A DNA stretch of 64,000 bases from Actinoplanes flavus. Its GTDB lineage: Bacteria; Actinomycetota; Actinomycetes; Mycobacteriales; Micromonosporaceae. Position numbers and translations under genes: made by a program. Positions 50,468-58,411 of the stretch are shown here, one piece after another. A model generated the notes under the pieces. That model did not search any database and was not told where the DNA came from. It saw only the letters and a program-made list of their open reading frames with translations. The first letter of the stretch is position 1. The number at the start of each line of letters is the position of its first letter. The stretch is from NCBI RefSeq assembly GCF_017592555.1, contig NZ_JAGFNS010000013.1:1-64000 (forward strand), in the 5' to 3' direction.

Positions 50468-51919
50468 TCAGCCCAGGAGATCGACGAGGACCGGTCGCAG
50501 GGCGGACGCCACGTCCGAGCCCGTGACGGGTCCGTCCACGGCGGCCCGGCGCCCGGCGAGGCCGTGCACGTAGGCCGCCATGACCGCGGCCCGGACCGCC
50601 GGCAGACCGGCCGCGAGCAGCGAACCGAGCAGCCCGGCCAGCACGTCCCCGGTGCCCGCGGTGGCCAGCTCCGGACTGCCGGTGGGATTCGCCCAGATCT
50701 CCCCCGCCGGGGTGGCGACGATCGTCCGGTCACCCTTGAGCAGCACCACGGCGTTGGTCCACGCGGCCAGCCGGGCGGCCGCCCCGGCCCGGTCCGCACC
50801 GGGCGCCTCCCCGGCCAGCCGCTTGAACTCGCCGTCGTGCGGGGTGATCACCAGCGGGGCGTCCCGGCGCAGGTCCTCGGCGTGCTCGCCGCCGACCAGC
50901 AGGGTGATCGCGTCCGCGTCGAGCAGCACCGGCAGCGAGGTGGCCAGCACACTGCGCAGTTCGGTACGCGCCTCGTCGCCGGTGCCCAGCCCCGAGCCGC
51001 AGACCCACGCCTGCACCCGGCCCGCGTCGGCCACCTTGCGGGAGGCGACCACCGTCGGGTGGGCGCGGACCACGTCGTAGTGGGCGGAGCCGGCGTACCG
51101 CACCATCCCGGTCGGGCCGGCCAGGGCGCCCGCCGCGGAGAGCAGGGCCGCGCCCGGGTACTTGACCGAGCCGGTCGCCAGGCCGACCACGCCGCGGGTG
51201 TACTTGTCCGAGGTGGCGCCGGGGCGGGGCCACCAGGCGGCGATGTCGGCGGCCTCCGGCACCCGGACCGCCGGGTCGGCCTGCAGGACCGGGCCGAGAC
51301 CGATGTCCACGAGATCCACGTGACCGCAGCGGACCGCGGCCGGGCCGAGCACGTGGGCCGGTTTGAGACACCCGAAGGTGACCGTGACGTCGGCCGTCAC
51401 CGCTTCGCCGGGCACGTCGCCGGTGTCCACCGCCACCCCGCTCGGCACGTCCACGGCCACCACGAGCGCACGCTCACCGGTACGCCCGCGAAGCGCCCCG
51501 AGCCCGCGCGCGATCGCCGCGGCCTGGGAACGCAGGCCGCCTCTCGACCCGATCCCGACGATGCCGTCCAGGATCAGGTCGGCACGGGTGGGCAGGTCAC
51601 CGGTGGTGAACCCACCGGCCTGGCGCAGCGCGGCCAGCCCGGCCAGATGCACCCGCTCCGGGGTGAGCAGCAGCGCCCGGACCTGGGCGCCGCGCCGGGC
51701 CAGGGCGGCGCCGGCGTAGAGGGTGTCGCCGCCGTTGTCACCGCTGCCGACCAGCAGCAGCACCCGGGCGCCGTAGACCCCGCCGGTCTCCTCCAGCAGG
51801 AGGGCGCACCGCCGGGCCAGACCGGCCGCCGCCCGCTGCATCAGGGTGCCCTCGGGAAGCGTCGCCATCAGCGTCTTCTCAGCCGCCCGCACATCGGTCA
51901 CCCGCCATGCCCGCCGCAT
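50468..51919 (-). CDS. nnrDE: Bifunctional NAD(P)HX epimerase/dehydratase
   Basis: Repairs damaged NAD(P)H. It is 483 residues. The N-terminal YjeF_N epimerase domain has VGSGDNGGDTLYAG and DGIVGIGSRGGL. The C-terminal ribokinase-like dehydratase domain has LVDIGLGP, YPGAALLSAAGAL, VITPHDGEFKRLAG and the final NPTGSPELATAGTGDVLAGLLGSL. It lies 12 bases upstream of alr's neighbour in the acpS-nnr-alr run. Confidence 0.95.
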   Translation of the reverse strand: MRRAWRVTDVRAAEKTLMATLPEGTLMQRAAAGLARRCALLLEETGGVYGARVLLLVGSGDNGGDTLYAGAALARRGAQVRALLLTPERVHLAGLAALRQAGGFTTGDLPTRADLILDGIVGIGSRGGLRSQAAAIARGLGALRGRTGERALVVAVDVPSGVAVDTGDVPGEAVTADVTVTFGCLKPAHVLGPAAVRCGHVDLVDIGLGPVLQADPAVRVPEAADIAAWWPRPGATSDKYTRGVVGLATGSVKYPGAALLSAAGALAGPTGMVRYAGSAHYDVVRAHPTVVASRKVADAGRVQAWVCGSGLGTGDEARTELRSVLATSLPVLLDADAITLLVGGEHAEDLRRDAPLVITPHDGEFKRLAGEAPGADRAGAAARLAAWTNAVVLLKGDRTIVATPAGEIWANPTGSPELATAGTGDVLAGLLGSLLAAGLPAVRAAVMAAYVHGLAGRRAAVDGPVTGSDVASALRPVLVDLLG

Positions 51920-51931
51920 GTGTCCTCCTGA

Positions 51932-52306
51932 TCAAGATCCGGCTTCGGCCACCACCATCGCGGACGCGATGCCGCCGTCGTGCGACAGCGACAGGTGCCA
52001 TCGGGCGATGCCCCGCTCGGTCGCCGCGGCGGCGACCGTACCGGAGACCGTCAACCACGGCCGCCCGTCCGGATCGGTGACGATCTCGCAGTCGTGCCAC
52101 CGCAGGCCGGCCGGCGCCCCGAGCGCCTTGGCGACGGCCTCCTTGGCCGCGAACCGGGCGGCCAGGGACTCGGGGGACCGCGGGTTCCCGGACGAGGTCA
52201 GCCGCTCGGGCTCGGTGAAGAGCCGGTCTCCGAGAAGCGGGGTCCGTTCCAGCGCGCGGGCGAAGCGGTCCACCAGGACGACGTCGATGCCGACAGACAC
52301 GATCAC
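51932..52306 (-). CDS. acpS: Holo-[acyl-carrier-protein] synthase
   Basis: Transfers phosphopantetheine to acyl carrier proteins, about 124 residues. The motifs GIDVVLVDRFARAL (metal Asp) and ARFAAKEAVAKAL (metal Glu) are present. GTG 52306 was chosen because TAGGGT lies seven bases upstream in leaderless style; GTG 52315 would place the -10 motif inside the gene's first bases. Confidence 0.94.
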   Translation of the reverse strand: MIVSVGIDVVLVDRFARALERTPLLGDRLFTEPERLTSSGNPRSPESLAARFAAKEAVAKALGAPAGLRWHDCEIVTDPDGRPWLTVSGTVAAAATERGIARWHLSLSHDGGIASAMVVAEAGS

Positions 52307-52313
52307 AACGGTC

Positions 52314-52319
52314 ACCCTA
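52314..52319 (-). promoter_or_regulatory. -10 motif TAGGGT, probable leaderless acpS promoter
   Basis: TANNNT hexamer just before the acpS start; the seven following bases lead to GTG 52306. No -35 resembling TTGACA is seen, so confidence is moderate. Confidence 0.4.
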
Positions 52320-52375
52320 GCGGTGCCACGGGTGACTTCCCAGGCCTCTACCAGGTCCCGGGCACGACGGAAAGC

Positions 52376-52398
52376 CCTGTGGACAGGTTGTCCACAGG
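52376..52398. promoter_or_regulatory. Head-to-head pair of DnaA-box-like sites
   Basis: A palindrome CCTGTGGACA-GGT-TGTCCACAGG. It contains TTGTCCACA on the plus strand (52388-52396), the form of DnaA box common in high-GC actinobacteria, and CTGTCCACA on the minus strand (52378-52386). It lies in the 161-base divergent gap between acpS and the type VII-like gene. Confidence 0.6.
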
Positions 52399-52467
52399 CC
52401 GCCCCGGTGATCTCCGCGGGCCTCTAGCGTCGGCGCATCCCCCGCTGTCCCGCTTGGAGGTTGCCCG

Positions 52468-52755
52468 ATGGATTCCGATTTCGAGGTCGACGCCTGGGGC
52501 CTGCGCCGCGCCGCCGCCACGGTGGAGGAGGTGGGCGCCCGGGTGACCGGCGCGGCCGGCTCCGTTCCCGCCGCGGCTCCGGCCCCGCGCTGGGCCACCA
52601 GCAGCGCCGCGGAGCTGGCGGCCGACGCCACCGAGCGCCTGCTCCGGCAGCTCGGTGCGGAGGTGTCCGGTGCGGCCGGCCATGTCGAGGCGGCCGCCAC
52701 GGCCTACGAGGACGCCGACCACCGCGCGGCCGACCGTTTCCGGCGGTCCCGATGA
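52468..52755 (+). CDS. Small helical type VII secretion-target-like protein
   Basis: A 95-residue, Ala-rich two-helix protein resembling WXG100/EspD-like (DUF2580) targets: W10 in VDAWGL, a central break (VPAAAPAPRWATSS) and a C-terminal helix with AATAYEDADHRAADRF. No canonical WxG turn is seen. GGAGG lies seven bases upstream. Its stop overlaps the ATG of the DUF1023 gene, so the two are translated together. Confidence 0.7.
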   Translation: MDSDFEVDAWGLRRAAATVEEVGARVTGAAGSVPAAAPAPRWATSSAAELAADATERLLRQLGAEVSGAAGHVEAAATAYEDADHRAADRFRRSR

Positions 52756-54230
52756 GCACCGCCGCGATCACCTATGCCCGGCTGCGCGCCACCGACCCGT
52801 CCCGCTGGCTGGCCACCGCGCTCGCCTGGCGCCGGTGGGCGGCCCTGGCCGGGGTGCTCGGCGCCGAGCTGGGCCTGCTCCCGGCGAGACTGCGGGCCGC
52901 CTGGTCCGGCACGGCCGCCGACGCCGCCGTCACCCGGCTCGACGGCCTGCGCCGCCGGCTGGCGCTGTTCCGGGTGTTCTGCTGGCGGGCCGATCAGGCG
53001 CTGAGCGAGTTCGCGGCGGCCCTCGGCCGGGCCCGCGCGCTGCTCGACCGGGCGCGGGCCGGTGCGCGGCGGTCCGGCCTGTCGATCGACGATTCCGGTA
53101 CGGTCCGGGGCCGCCCCACCGAACAGGCGGCCGTCCGGTCGGTGGCCGCCGACCTGGCGACCGCGCTGGCGGTGGCGGCGGAGGCGGACGCGTCCGCCGC
53201 GGCCCGGCTGGCCGGGTTCGCCGACGTTCCGCCCACCCCGGTGGTCACGTCGTTCCCGGCCTGCACCGCCACCCCGGCCGAGGTGCGGCGGTGGTGGGAC
53301 GCCTGGACCCCCGCCCAGCGGAACTGGTTGCTGGTCACCGACCCGGCCGCGTTCGCCGGCGCCGACGGGATCCCGGTCGCCGACCGGGACATCGCCAACC
53401 GGCTGCTCCTCGACGAACGGGACCGGCACAGCGGGAGCGACCGTCACGAGGCGGCTCTGGACCGGCTGCGGGCCCGGTTGGCGGACGACTCCGGTCCGCG
53501 CGCCTACCTGGTGTCGCTCGGCCTGGACGGCGACGGCCGGGCGGTGGTGGCGCTCGGCGACCCGGACCGGGCCTCGCACATCCTCACCCACGTGCCCGGC
53601 ATGACGTCGGACCTGGGATCGCTCGGCGGCGAGCTGACCCGGGCCGAGCGGGTCTCGGCGCGCGCCGGTGAACTGGATCCGGCCCGGACCACGAGCGCCG
53701 TGCTGTGGCTGGGCTACGACGCTCCGGACTTCCTGCACGAGGCCTGGTCGGCGAAGCAGGCCGTGGACGGCTCGGCGGGCCTGCGGCGGTTCCAGGAGAG
53801 CCTGCGGGTCACCCACGACGGGCCGCCCGCGCATCAGACCCTGCTGGGACACAGCTACGGCTCACTGGTGGTGGGCACCGCGGCGGCCGGCGAGGGGCTG
53901 GCCGCCGACCGGCTGGTCTTCGTCGGCTCGCCGGGCGTCGGCGTCGACTCGGCCGCCGGGCTGAAGGTGGCCGCCGATCAGATCTGGTCCACGACGTCGC
54001 GCACCGACGTGATCCAGTACGCCGCGGTCTCCCCGCGCGAGCTGCTCGTCCCGGATCTCGGCCTGCCGGACCGGTCGCACGATCTGTGGTTCGGCCGGAG
54101 CCCGTCCGACGCCGGTTTCGGTGGCCGGGTCTTCACCAGCCAGGCCGACGCCGGCCACCTCGGTTACTGGGAGCCGGGCCGGCCCGCGCTGGACGCGCTG
54201 GCCCGGCTCACCCTGGGCGAAAAGCCGTGA
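52752..54230 (+). CDS. DUF1023 alpha/beta hydrolase with WXG-like N-terminal region
   Basis: A 492-residue protein. The N-terminal ~170 residues are helical and resemble the WXG100-like parts of type VII toxins and their relatives (RAAWSGTAADAAVTRLDGLRRRL). The C-terminal DUF1023 hydrolase domain carries the nucleophile Ser in LLGHSYGSLVVG, an Asp in TDVIQYAAV and a His in DAGHLGYWEPG. It is co-translated with the preceding small helical protein. Proteins of this build are common in actinomycetes; the substrate is unknown. Confidence 0.82.
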   Translation: MSTAAITYARLRATDPSRWLATALAWRRWAALAGVLGAELGLLPARLRAAWSGTAADAAVTRLDGLRRRLALFRVFCWRADQALSEFAAALGRARALLDRARAGARRSGLSIDDSGTVRGRPTEQAAVRSVAADLATALAVAAEADASAAARLAGFADVPPTPVVTSFPACTATPAEVRRWWDAWTPAQRNWLLVTDPAAFAGADGIPVADRDIANRLLLDERDRHSGSDRHEAALDRLRARLADDSGPRAYLVSLGLDGDGRAVVALGDPDRASHILTHVPGMTSDLGSLGGELTRAERVSARAGELDPARTTSAVLWLGYDAPDFLHEAWSAKQAVDGSAGLRRFQESLRVTHDGPPAHQTLLGHSYGSLVVGTAAAGEGLAADRLVFVGSPGVGVDSAAGLKVAADQIWSTTSRTDVIQYAAVSPRELLVPDLGLPDRSHDLWFGRSPSDAGFGGRVFTSQADAGHLGYWEPGRPALDALARLTLGEKP

Positions 54231-54296
54231 GCCCTCGGGGACGAACCGTGGGCTCTCGGGAAGAAACCGTGAGCTCTCGGAGAGGACCGTGAACGG
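54225..54296. repeat. 21-bp tandem repeat overlapping the DUF1023 stop
   Basis: Three diverged copies of CCGTGAGCCCTCGGGGACGAA and a partial fourth, beginning in the last codons of the DUF1023 gene (54225, 54246, 54267, 54287). It lies between two convergent genes. Confidence 0.65.
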
Positions 54297-54300
54297 CGGA

Positions 54301-56184
54301 CTACTCGACGGTGACCGACTTGGCCAGGTTGCGCGGCTGGTCCACGTCGTGACCCCGGGCCGTCGCGATCTCGCACGCGAGGATCTGCAACGGGATCGTG
54401 GTCATCAGCGGGGCGAGCAGCGTCGGCGTGTGCGGGACCGGGATGAGGTGGTCGGCGAAGGCGCGGACGTCCTCGTCACCCTCCTCGGCGATCACGATGG
54501 TCCGGGCGCCACGGGCCCGCACCTCCTGGATGTTCGAGACCACCTTGTCGCGGATCACCCCGCGCCCGGCCGGCGACGGGACCACGCAGACCACCGGGGT
54601 GCCCTCGTCGATCAGCGCGATCGGGCCGTGCTTGAGCTCACCGGCGGCGAAGCCCTCGGCGTGCATGTAGGCGAGCTCCTTGAGCTTGAGCGCGCCCTCC
54701 AGCGCCACCGGGAAGCCGACGTGCCGGCCGATGAACAGGATCGCGGGGGCGGTCCGCAGGTCACGGGCCAGTTCCCGGACCTCCTCCATCCGGTCGAGCA
54801 GCGTGCGCATGCCGTCCGGCGTCTGGCGGAGCTTCTCGACGACCGCGGCGACCTCGTCGGCGTACATGACTCCGCGGATCTGGGCCAGGTGCAACCCGAT
54901 CAGGTAACAGGCGGCGAGCTGGGTGAGGAAGGCCTTGGTGGAGGCGACCGCGATCTCCGGGCCGCCGTGGGTGTAGAGGACGGCGTCCGACTCCCGCGGG
55001 ATGGTCGATCCGTTGGTGTTGCAGATCGCCAGGACGCGGGCCTTCTGCTCCTTGGCGTGCCGCAGCGCCATGAGGGTGTCCATGGTCTCGCCGGACTGGC
55101 TGATCACGATCACCAGGGTGGACCGGTCCAGGATCGGGTCCCGGTAACGGAACTCGCTGGCCAGCTCCACCTCACAGGGGATGCGGACCCAGTGCTCGAT
55201 GGCGTACTTGGCGATCATGCCGGCGTGAAAGGAGGTGCCGCAGGCCACGATGAAGACCTTGTCCACGTCACGCAGGTCCTGGTCGGTGAGGCGCACCTCG
55301 TCCAGGAGGATCTCGCCACGCTCGGAGAGCCGGCCGAGCAGGGTGTCGGCGATCGCCTGCGGCTGCTCGGCGATCTCCTTGAGCATGAAGTAGTCGTAAC
55401 CGCCCTTCTCGGCGGCGGAGGCGTCCCAGTCGATGTGGAACTCCTTGCCGGTCGCCGGCGCCCCGGCGAAGTCGGTGATCTCGATGCCCGCCGGGGTGAT
55501 CAGGACGACCTGGTCCTGACCCAGCTCGATCGCCTCACGGGTGTGCTCGATGAAGGCCGACACGTCGCTGGCCAGGAAGTTCTCCCCGTTGCCGCGGCCG
55601 ACCACGAGCGGCGAGTTACGCCGGGCGGCGACCACCGCGTCCGGCACGTCGACGTCGACGGCGAGCAGCGTGAAGGCGCCCTCCAGGCGGCGGACGACGC
55701 GGCGCATGCCCTCGGCGAGCAGGGCCGGCCCGTCCTCGCCACCGGCCTCGCGCAGCGCGCGCATCTCGGCGGCGAGCAGGTGGGCCGCGCACTCGGTGTC
55801 GGTGTCGCTGCGGAACTCCACACCGGTCGCCTCGAGCTCGGCGCGCAGACGGGCGAAGTTCTCGATGATGCCGTTGTGGATGACGGCGACCCGGCCGTCG
55901 GCGGACAGGTGGGGGTGGGCGTTGCGGTCGGTCGGGCCGCCGTGGGTGGCCCAGCGGGTGTGGCCGATACCGGTGGTTCCGGCCTCGATGCCGTCGCCGG
56001 ACCGTTCGGCGAGCGCCTTCTCCAGGTTGGCGAGCTTGCCCGCCTTCTTCTCGGTCTTGACCAGTTCGCTGTCGATGATGGCGACGCCGGCCGAGTCGTA
56101 CCCGCGGTATTCAAGGCGCCGGAGCCCGTCGATGACGATGCTCAGCGCCGGTCGATTGCCTACGTAACCCACGATCCCACACAT
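54301..56184 (-). CDS. glmS: Glutamine-fructose-6-phosphate aminotransferase
   Basis: Makes glucosamine-6-phosphate for cell-wall synthesis, 627 residues. The glutaminase domain starts MCGIVGYVG, with Cys1 exposed after Met removal. Two SIS domains follow (CGTSFHAG, SQSGETMDT; FIGRHVGFPVALEGALKLKE), and the C-terminus is AKSVTVE. ATG 56184 was chosen because Cys must be residue 2; it has no ribosome-binding site but a promoter ends eight bases upstream. GlmM, encoded at 58401, takes the next step. Confidence 0.97.
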   Translation of the reverse strand: MCGIVGYVGNRPALSIVIDGLRRLEYRGYDSAGVAIIDSELVKTEKKAGKLANLEKALAERSGDGIEAGTTGIGHTRWATHGGPTDRNAHPHLSADGRVAVIHNGIIENFARLRAELEATGVEFRSDTDTECAAHLLAAEMRALREAGGEDGPALLAEGMRRVVRRLEGAFTLLAVDVDVPDAVVAARRNSPLVVGRGNGENFLASDVSAFIEHTREAIELGQDQVVLITPAGIEITDFAGAPATGKEFHIDWDASAAEKGGYDYFMLKEIAEQPQAIADTLLGRLSERGEILLDEVRLTDQDLRDVDKVFIVACGTSFHAGMIAKYAIEHWVRIPCEVELASEFRYRDPILDRSTLVIVISQSGETMDTLMALRHAKEQKARVLAICNTNGSTIPRESDAVLYTHGGPEIAVASTKAFLTQLAACYLIGLHLAQIRGVMYADEVAAVVEKLRQTPDGMRTLLDRMEEVRELARDLRTAPAILFIGRHVGFPVALEGALKLKELAYMHAEGFAAGELKHGPIALIDEGTPVVCVVPSPAGRGVIRDKVVSNIQEVRARGARTIVIAEEGDEDVRAFADHLIPVPHTPTLLAPLMTTIPLQILACEIATARGHDVDQPRNLAKSVTVE

Positions 56185-56192
56185 GGGGAGGC

Positions 56193-56221
56193 AGCCTAGC
56201 CGACTTTCGCTCAAACGTCAT
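56193..56221 (-). promoter_or_regulatory. glmS promoter, ATGACG-17-TAGGCT
   Basis: -35 ATGACG (56216-56221), a 17-base spacer, -10 TAGGCT (56193-56198), eight bases before the glmS ATG: a probable leaderless message. No glmS ribozyme is present. Confidence 0.55.
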
Positions 56222-56354
56222 GCTCGGTACCCGCAGTTATGAGCATGGCACTTGATCGGAACTCTAGGGCGGGAATCGGTGCCCGTACGGGTGAGTGATC
56301 TGGACGTGCGGTCCTGGCGTACCGTCTGGAGCGGTGCCCTCACCGGGAGGAAAG

Positions 56355-57245
56355 ATGAGCGATCCGAGCGAGCCCCGCCAACCGCCACGGCCGCCTCAGT
56401 TCACGCCCGGGCACGCCCCGCCGCCCCAGCCGGAGGACTATCCGCCCACGTCGGAGTTCCCGCCGGTCAACTACGCCCCACCCGGCCGGCCACCGGACTA
56501 CGGCGCCTACCCGGACCCGGCGAGCCCCTACCCGGACCCGACCGGCGCCTACCCACCGCAGGCGCCGACGAGCGGCGGCTACCCCCCGGCCAGCGGCTAC
56601 CCACCGCAGGCGCCGACGAGCGGCGGCTACCCCCCGGCCGGCGGCTATCCGCCGGGTGGCTACCCACCGGCCGGCTATCCGATGCCGGGCCCGTCCGGGC
56701 CGCGGCGCAGCAACGCCCCGCTGATCGCTCTCATCCTGGCCGTCGCCCTCCTGCTCTGCGGCGGCGTGGTGACCACCGCGGTGATCCTGGTGCAGCGGGC
56801 CGCCGACAAGGCCGAGGAACTGGCCGCGCCGATCGTCGACCCGACGCTGCCCACCCTGCCCGAGGACGCGCCGGACTTCCCCGGTCTGCCGACCGACTTC
56901 CCGGAGCTGCCCGGCCTGCCCACCGATCTCCCGACCGAACTGCCGGGCATCGGGGAGGGCCGGGAGATCAAGGTCACCTACGAGGTGACCGGCGACGGCC
57001 CGGCCGAGATCCTCTACGTCGACCAGCTCGGCGCGGCGCCGAAACGGGTGGCCAACGCCAAGCTGCCGTGGAAGATCTCCACCACCATGAAGGGCACCTC
57101 GCTGGTCTCCGTGGTCGCCGTGCGCACCGGCACCGACGCCGGGGACATCGGCTGCCGGGCCACGGTGGACGGCGAGGAGATCGTGAAGCAGAGCGCGCAG
57201 GGCGGCCTGGCCACCGCGAGCTGCTACAAACTGGTGATCAATTGA
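56355..57245 (+). CDS. MmpS-like membrane protein with Pro/Tyr-rich N-terminus
   Basis: A 296-residue protein. A cytoplasmic N-terminal ~115 residues are rich in Pro, Tyr and Gly, with a 16-residue repeat (YPPQAPTSGGYPPASG and a near copy). One membrane helix follows (about 124-146), then a Pro-rich spacer of LPTLPEDAPDFPGLP type, and a C-terminal domain matching MmpS proteins (VTYEVTGDGPAEILYVD, NAKLPWKISTTM, DIGCRATVDGE, SCYKLV). In mycobacteria MmpS assists MmpL exporters; no mmpL lies in this window. GGGAGGAAAG precedes ATG 56355. Confidence 0.8.
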   Translation: MSDPSEPRQPPRPPQFTPGHAPPPQPEDYPPTSEFPPVNYAPPGRPPDYGAYPDPASPYPDPTGAYPPQAPTSGGYPPASGYPPQAPTSGGYPPAGGYPPGGYPPAGYPMPGPSGPRRSNAPLIALILAVALLLCGGVVTTAVILVQRAADKAEELAAPIVDPTLPTLPEDAPDFPGLPTDFPELPGLPTDLPTELPGIGEGREIKVTYEVTGDGPAEILYVDQLGAAPKRVANAKLPWKISTTMKGTSLVSVVAVRTGTDAGDIGCRATVDGEEIVKQSAQGGLATASCYKLVIN

Positions 57246-58411
57246 CGTCCGACCCGCTGGTCGAACGGATGCGCCCGTTCGGCACGACGATCTTCACCGA
57301 GATGTCGGCGCTGGCCGCCCGCACCGGCGCGGTCAACCTGGGCCAGGGCTTCCCGGACACCGACGGCCCCGGGGAGATGCTGGCCGCGGCCGCCGAGGCC
57401 CTGGCCGGCGGCGCCAATCAGTACCCTCCGCTCGCCGGCATCCCGGGCCTGCGGTCCGCCATCGCCGCCCACGAGCAGCGGTTCTGGGGCCTGACCCGGG
57501 ATCCGGACGGCGAGGTCGCCGTCACGGCGGGCGCCACCGAGGCGATCGCGGCGGCGATCCTGGCGCTCTGCGAGCCGGGCGACGAGGTGGTGTGCTTCGA
57601 GCCGTACTACGACTCGTACGCCGCCTCGATCACCCTGGCCGGCGCCGTCCGCCGCCCGGTCACGCTGCGCCCCGGCCCGGCCGGGCGGTTCGAGTTCGAC
57701 CCCGACGAGCTGCGTGAGGCGTTCGGTCCCCGGACCCGCCTGGTGCTGCTCAACTCGCCGCACAACCCGACCGGCAAGGTGTTCACCCCGGCCGAGCTGG
57801 AGCTGATCGCCGGCCTGTGCCGGGAGCACGACGTGTTCGCGGTCACCGACGAGGTCTACGAGCATCTCGTCTTCCCGGACGCCGCGTCGCCGCACGTTCC
57901 GCTCGCCACGCTGCCCGGCATGCTCGAGCGCACCCTGCGGATCTCCTCGGCCGGCAAGACCTTCTCCTGCACCGGGTGGAAGGTCGGCTGGGCCACCGGC
58001 CCGGCTCGCCTGGTCTCCGCGATGCTGCGGGTCAAGCAGTTCCTGACGTTCGTGAACGGGGCGCCGCTGCAACCCGCGGTGGCCGTGGCGCTGAGCCTGC
58101 CGGACTCCTACTTCACCGGCTTCACGGCAGGCCTGCGGGACCGGCGGGACCGTCTGGTCGCCGGGTTGGCCGACGCGGGCCTGGCCGTGCTGCCGTCCGA
58201 GGGCACCTATTTCGTGACCGCCGACATCCGGCCGCTGGGCGGGACGGACGGCATCGAGTTCTGCCGTGCCCTGCCCGGCCGCAGCGGGGTGGTGGCGGTG
58301 CCGACCCAGGTCTTCTACGACCATCAGGAAGCGGGCCGGCACCTCATCCGTTTCGCCTTCTGCAAACGCCCCGAGGTGATCGACGAGGCGGTCCGCAGGC
58401 TCAAGAGCTAG
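57242..58411 (+). CDS. dapC: DapC/KAT-type class I aminotransferase
   Basis: A PLP-dependent enzyme of about 389 residues. It closely follows the mycobacterial DapC pattern (RMRPFGTTIFTEMSALAAR, GAVNLGQGFPDTDGP, NSPHNPTGKVF). The PLP lysine is in SSAGKTFSCTGWKVGW and Arg in RFAFCKR. The annotated role of DapC is N-succinyldiaminopimelate transamination in lysine and cell-wall synthesis, though this subfamily also includes kynurenine and methionine aminotransferases. The best start is TTG 57242, overlapping the MmpS-like stop (TTGA), with GGTGA upstream. It overlaps glmM by 11 bases at the 3' ends. Confidence 0.87.
   Translation: MTSDPLVERMRPFGTTIFTEMSALAARTGAVNLGQGFPDTDGPGEMLAAAAEALAGGANQYPPLAGIPGLRSAIAAHEQRFWGLTRDPDGEVAVTAGATEAIAAAILALCEPGDEVVCFEPYYDSYAASITLAGAVRRPVTLRPGPAGRFEFDPDELREAFGPRTRLVLLNSPHNPTGKVFTPAELELIAGLCREHDVFAVTDEVYEHLVFPDAASPHVPLATLPGMLERTLRISSAGKTFSCTGWKVGWATGPARLVSAMLRVKQFLTFVNGAPLQPAVAVALSLPDSYFTGFTAGLRDRRDRLVAGLADAGLAVLPSEGTYFVTADIRPLGGTDGIEFCRALPGRSGVVAVPTQVFYDHQEAGRHLIRFAFCKRPEVIDEAVRRLKS

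Noticed and set aside
54121..56199. 692-codon open frame antisense to glmS
   Set aside because: Composition (Val/Asp/Gly/Arg-rich, no domains) is typical of an antisense shadow of a high-GC gene.
56185..56354. Possible glmS ribozyme or riboswitch upstream of glmS
   Set aside because: The promoter ends eight bases before the ATG, leaving no leader for a riboswitch, and no ribozyme core is seen.
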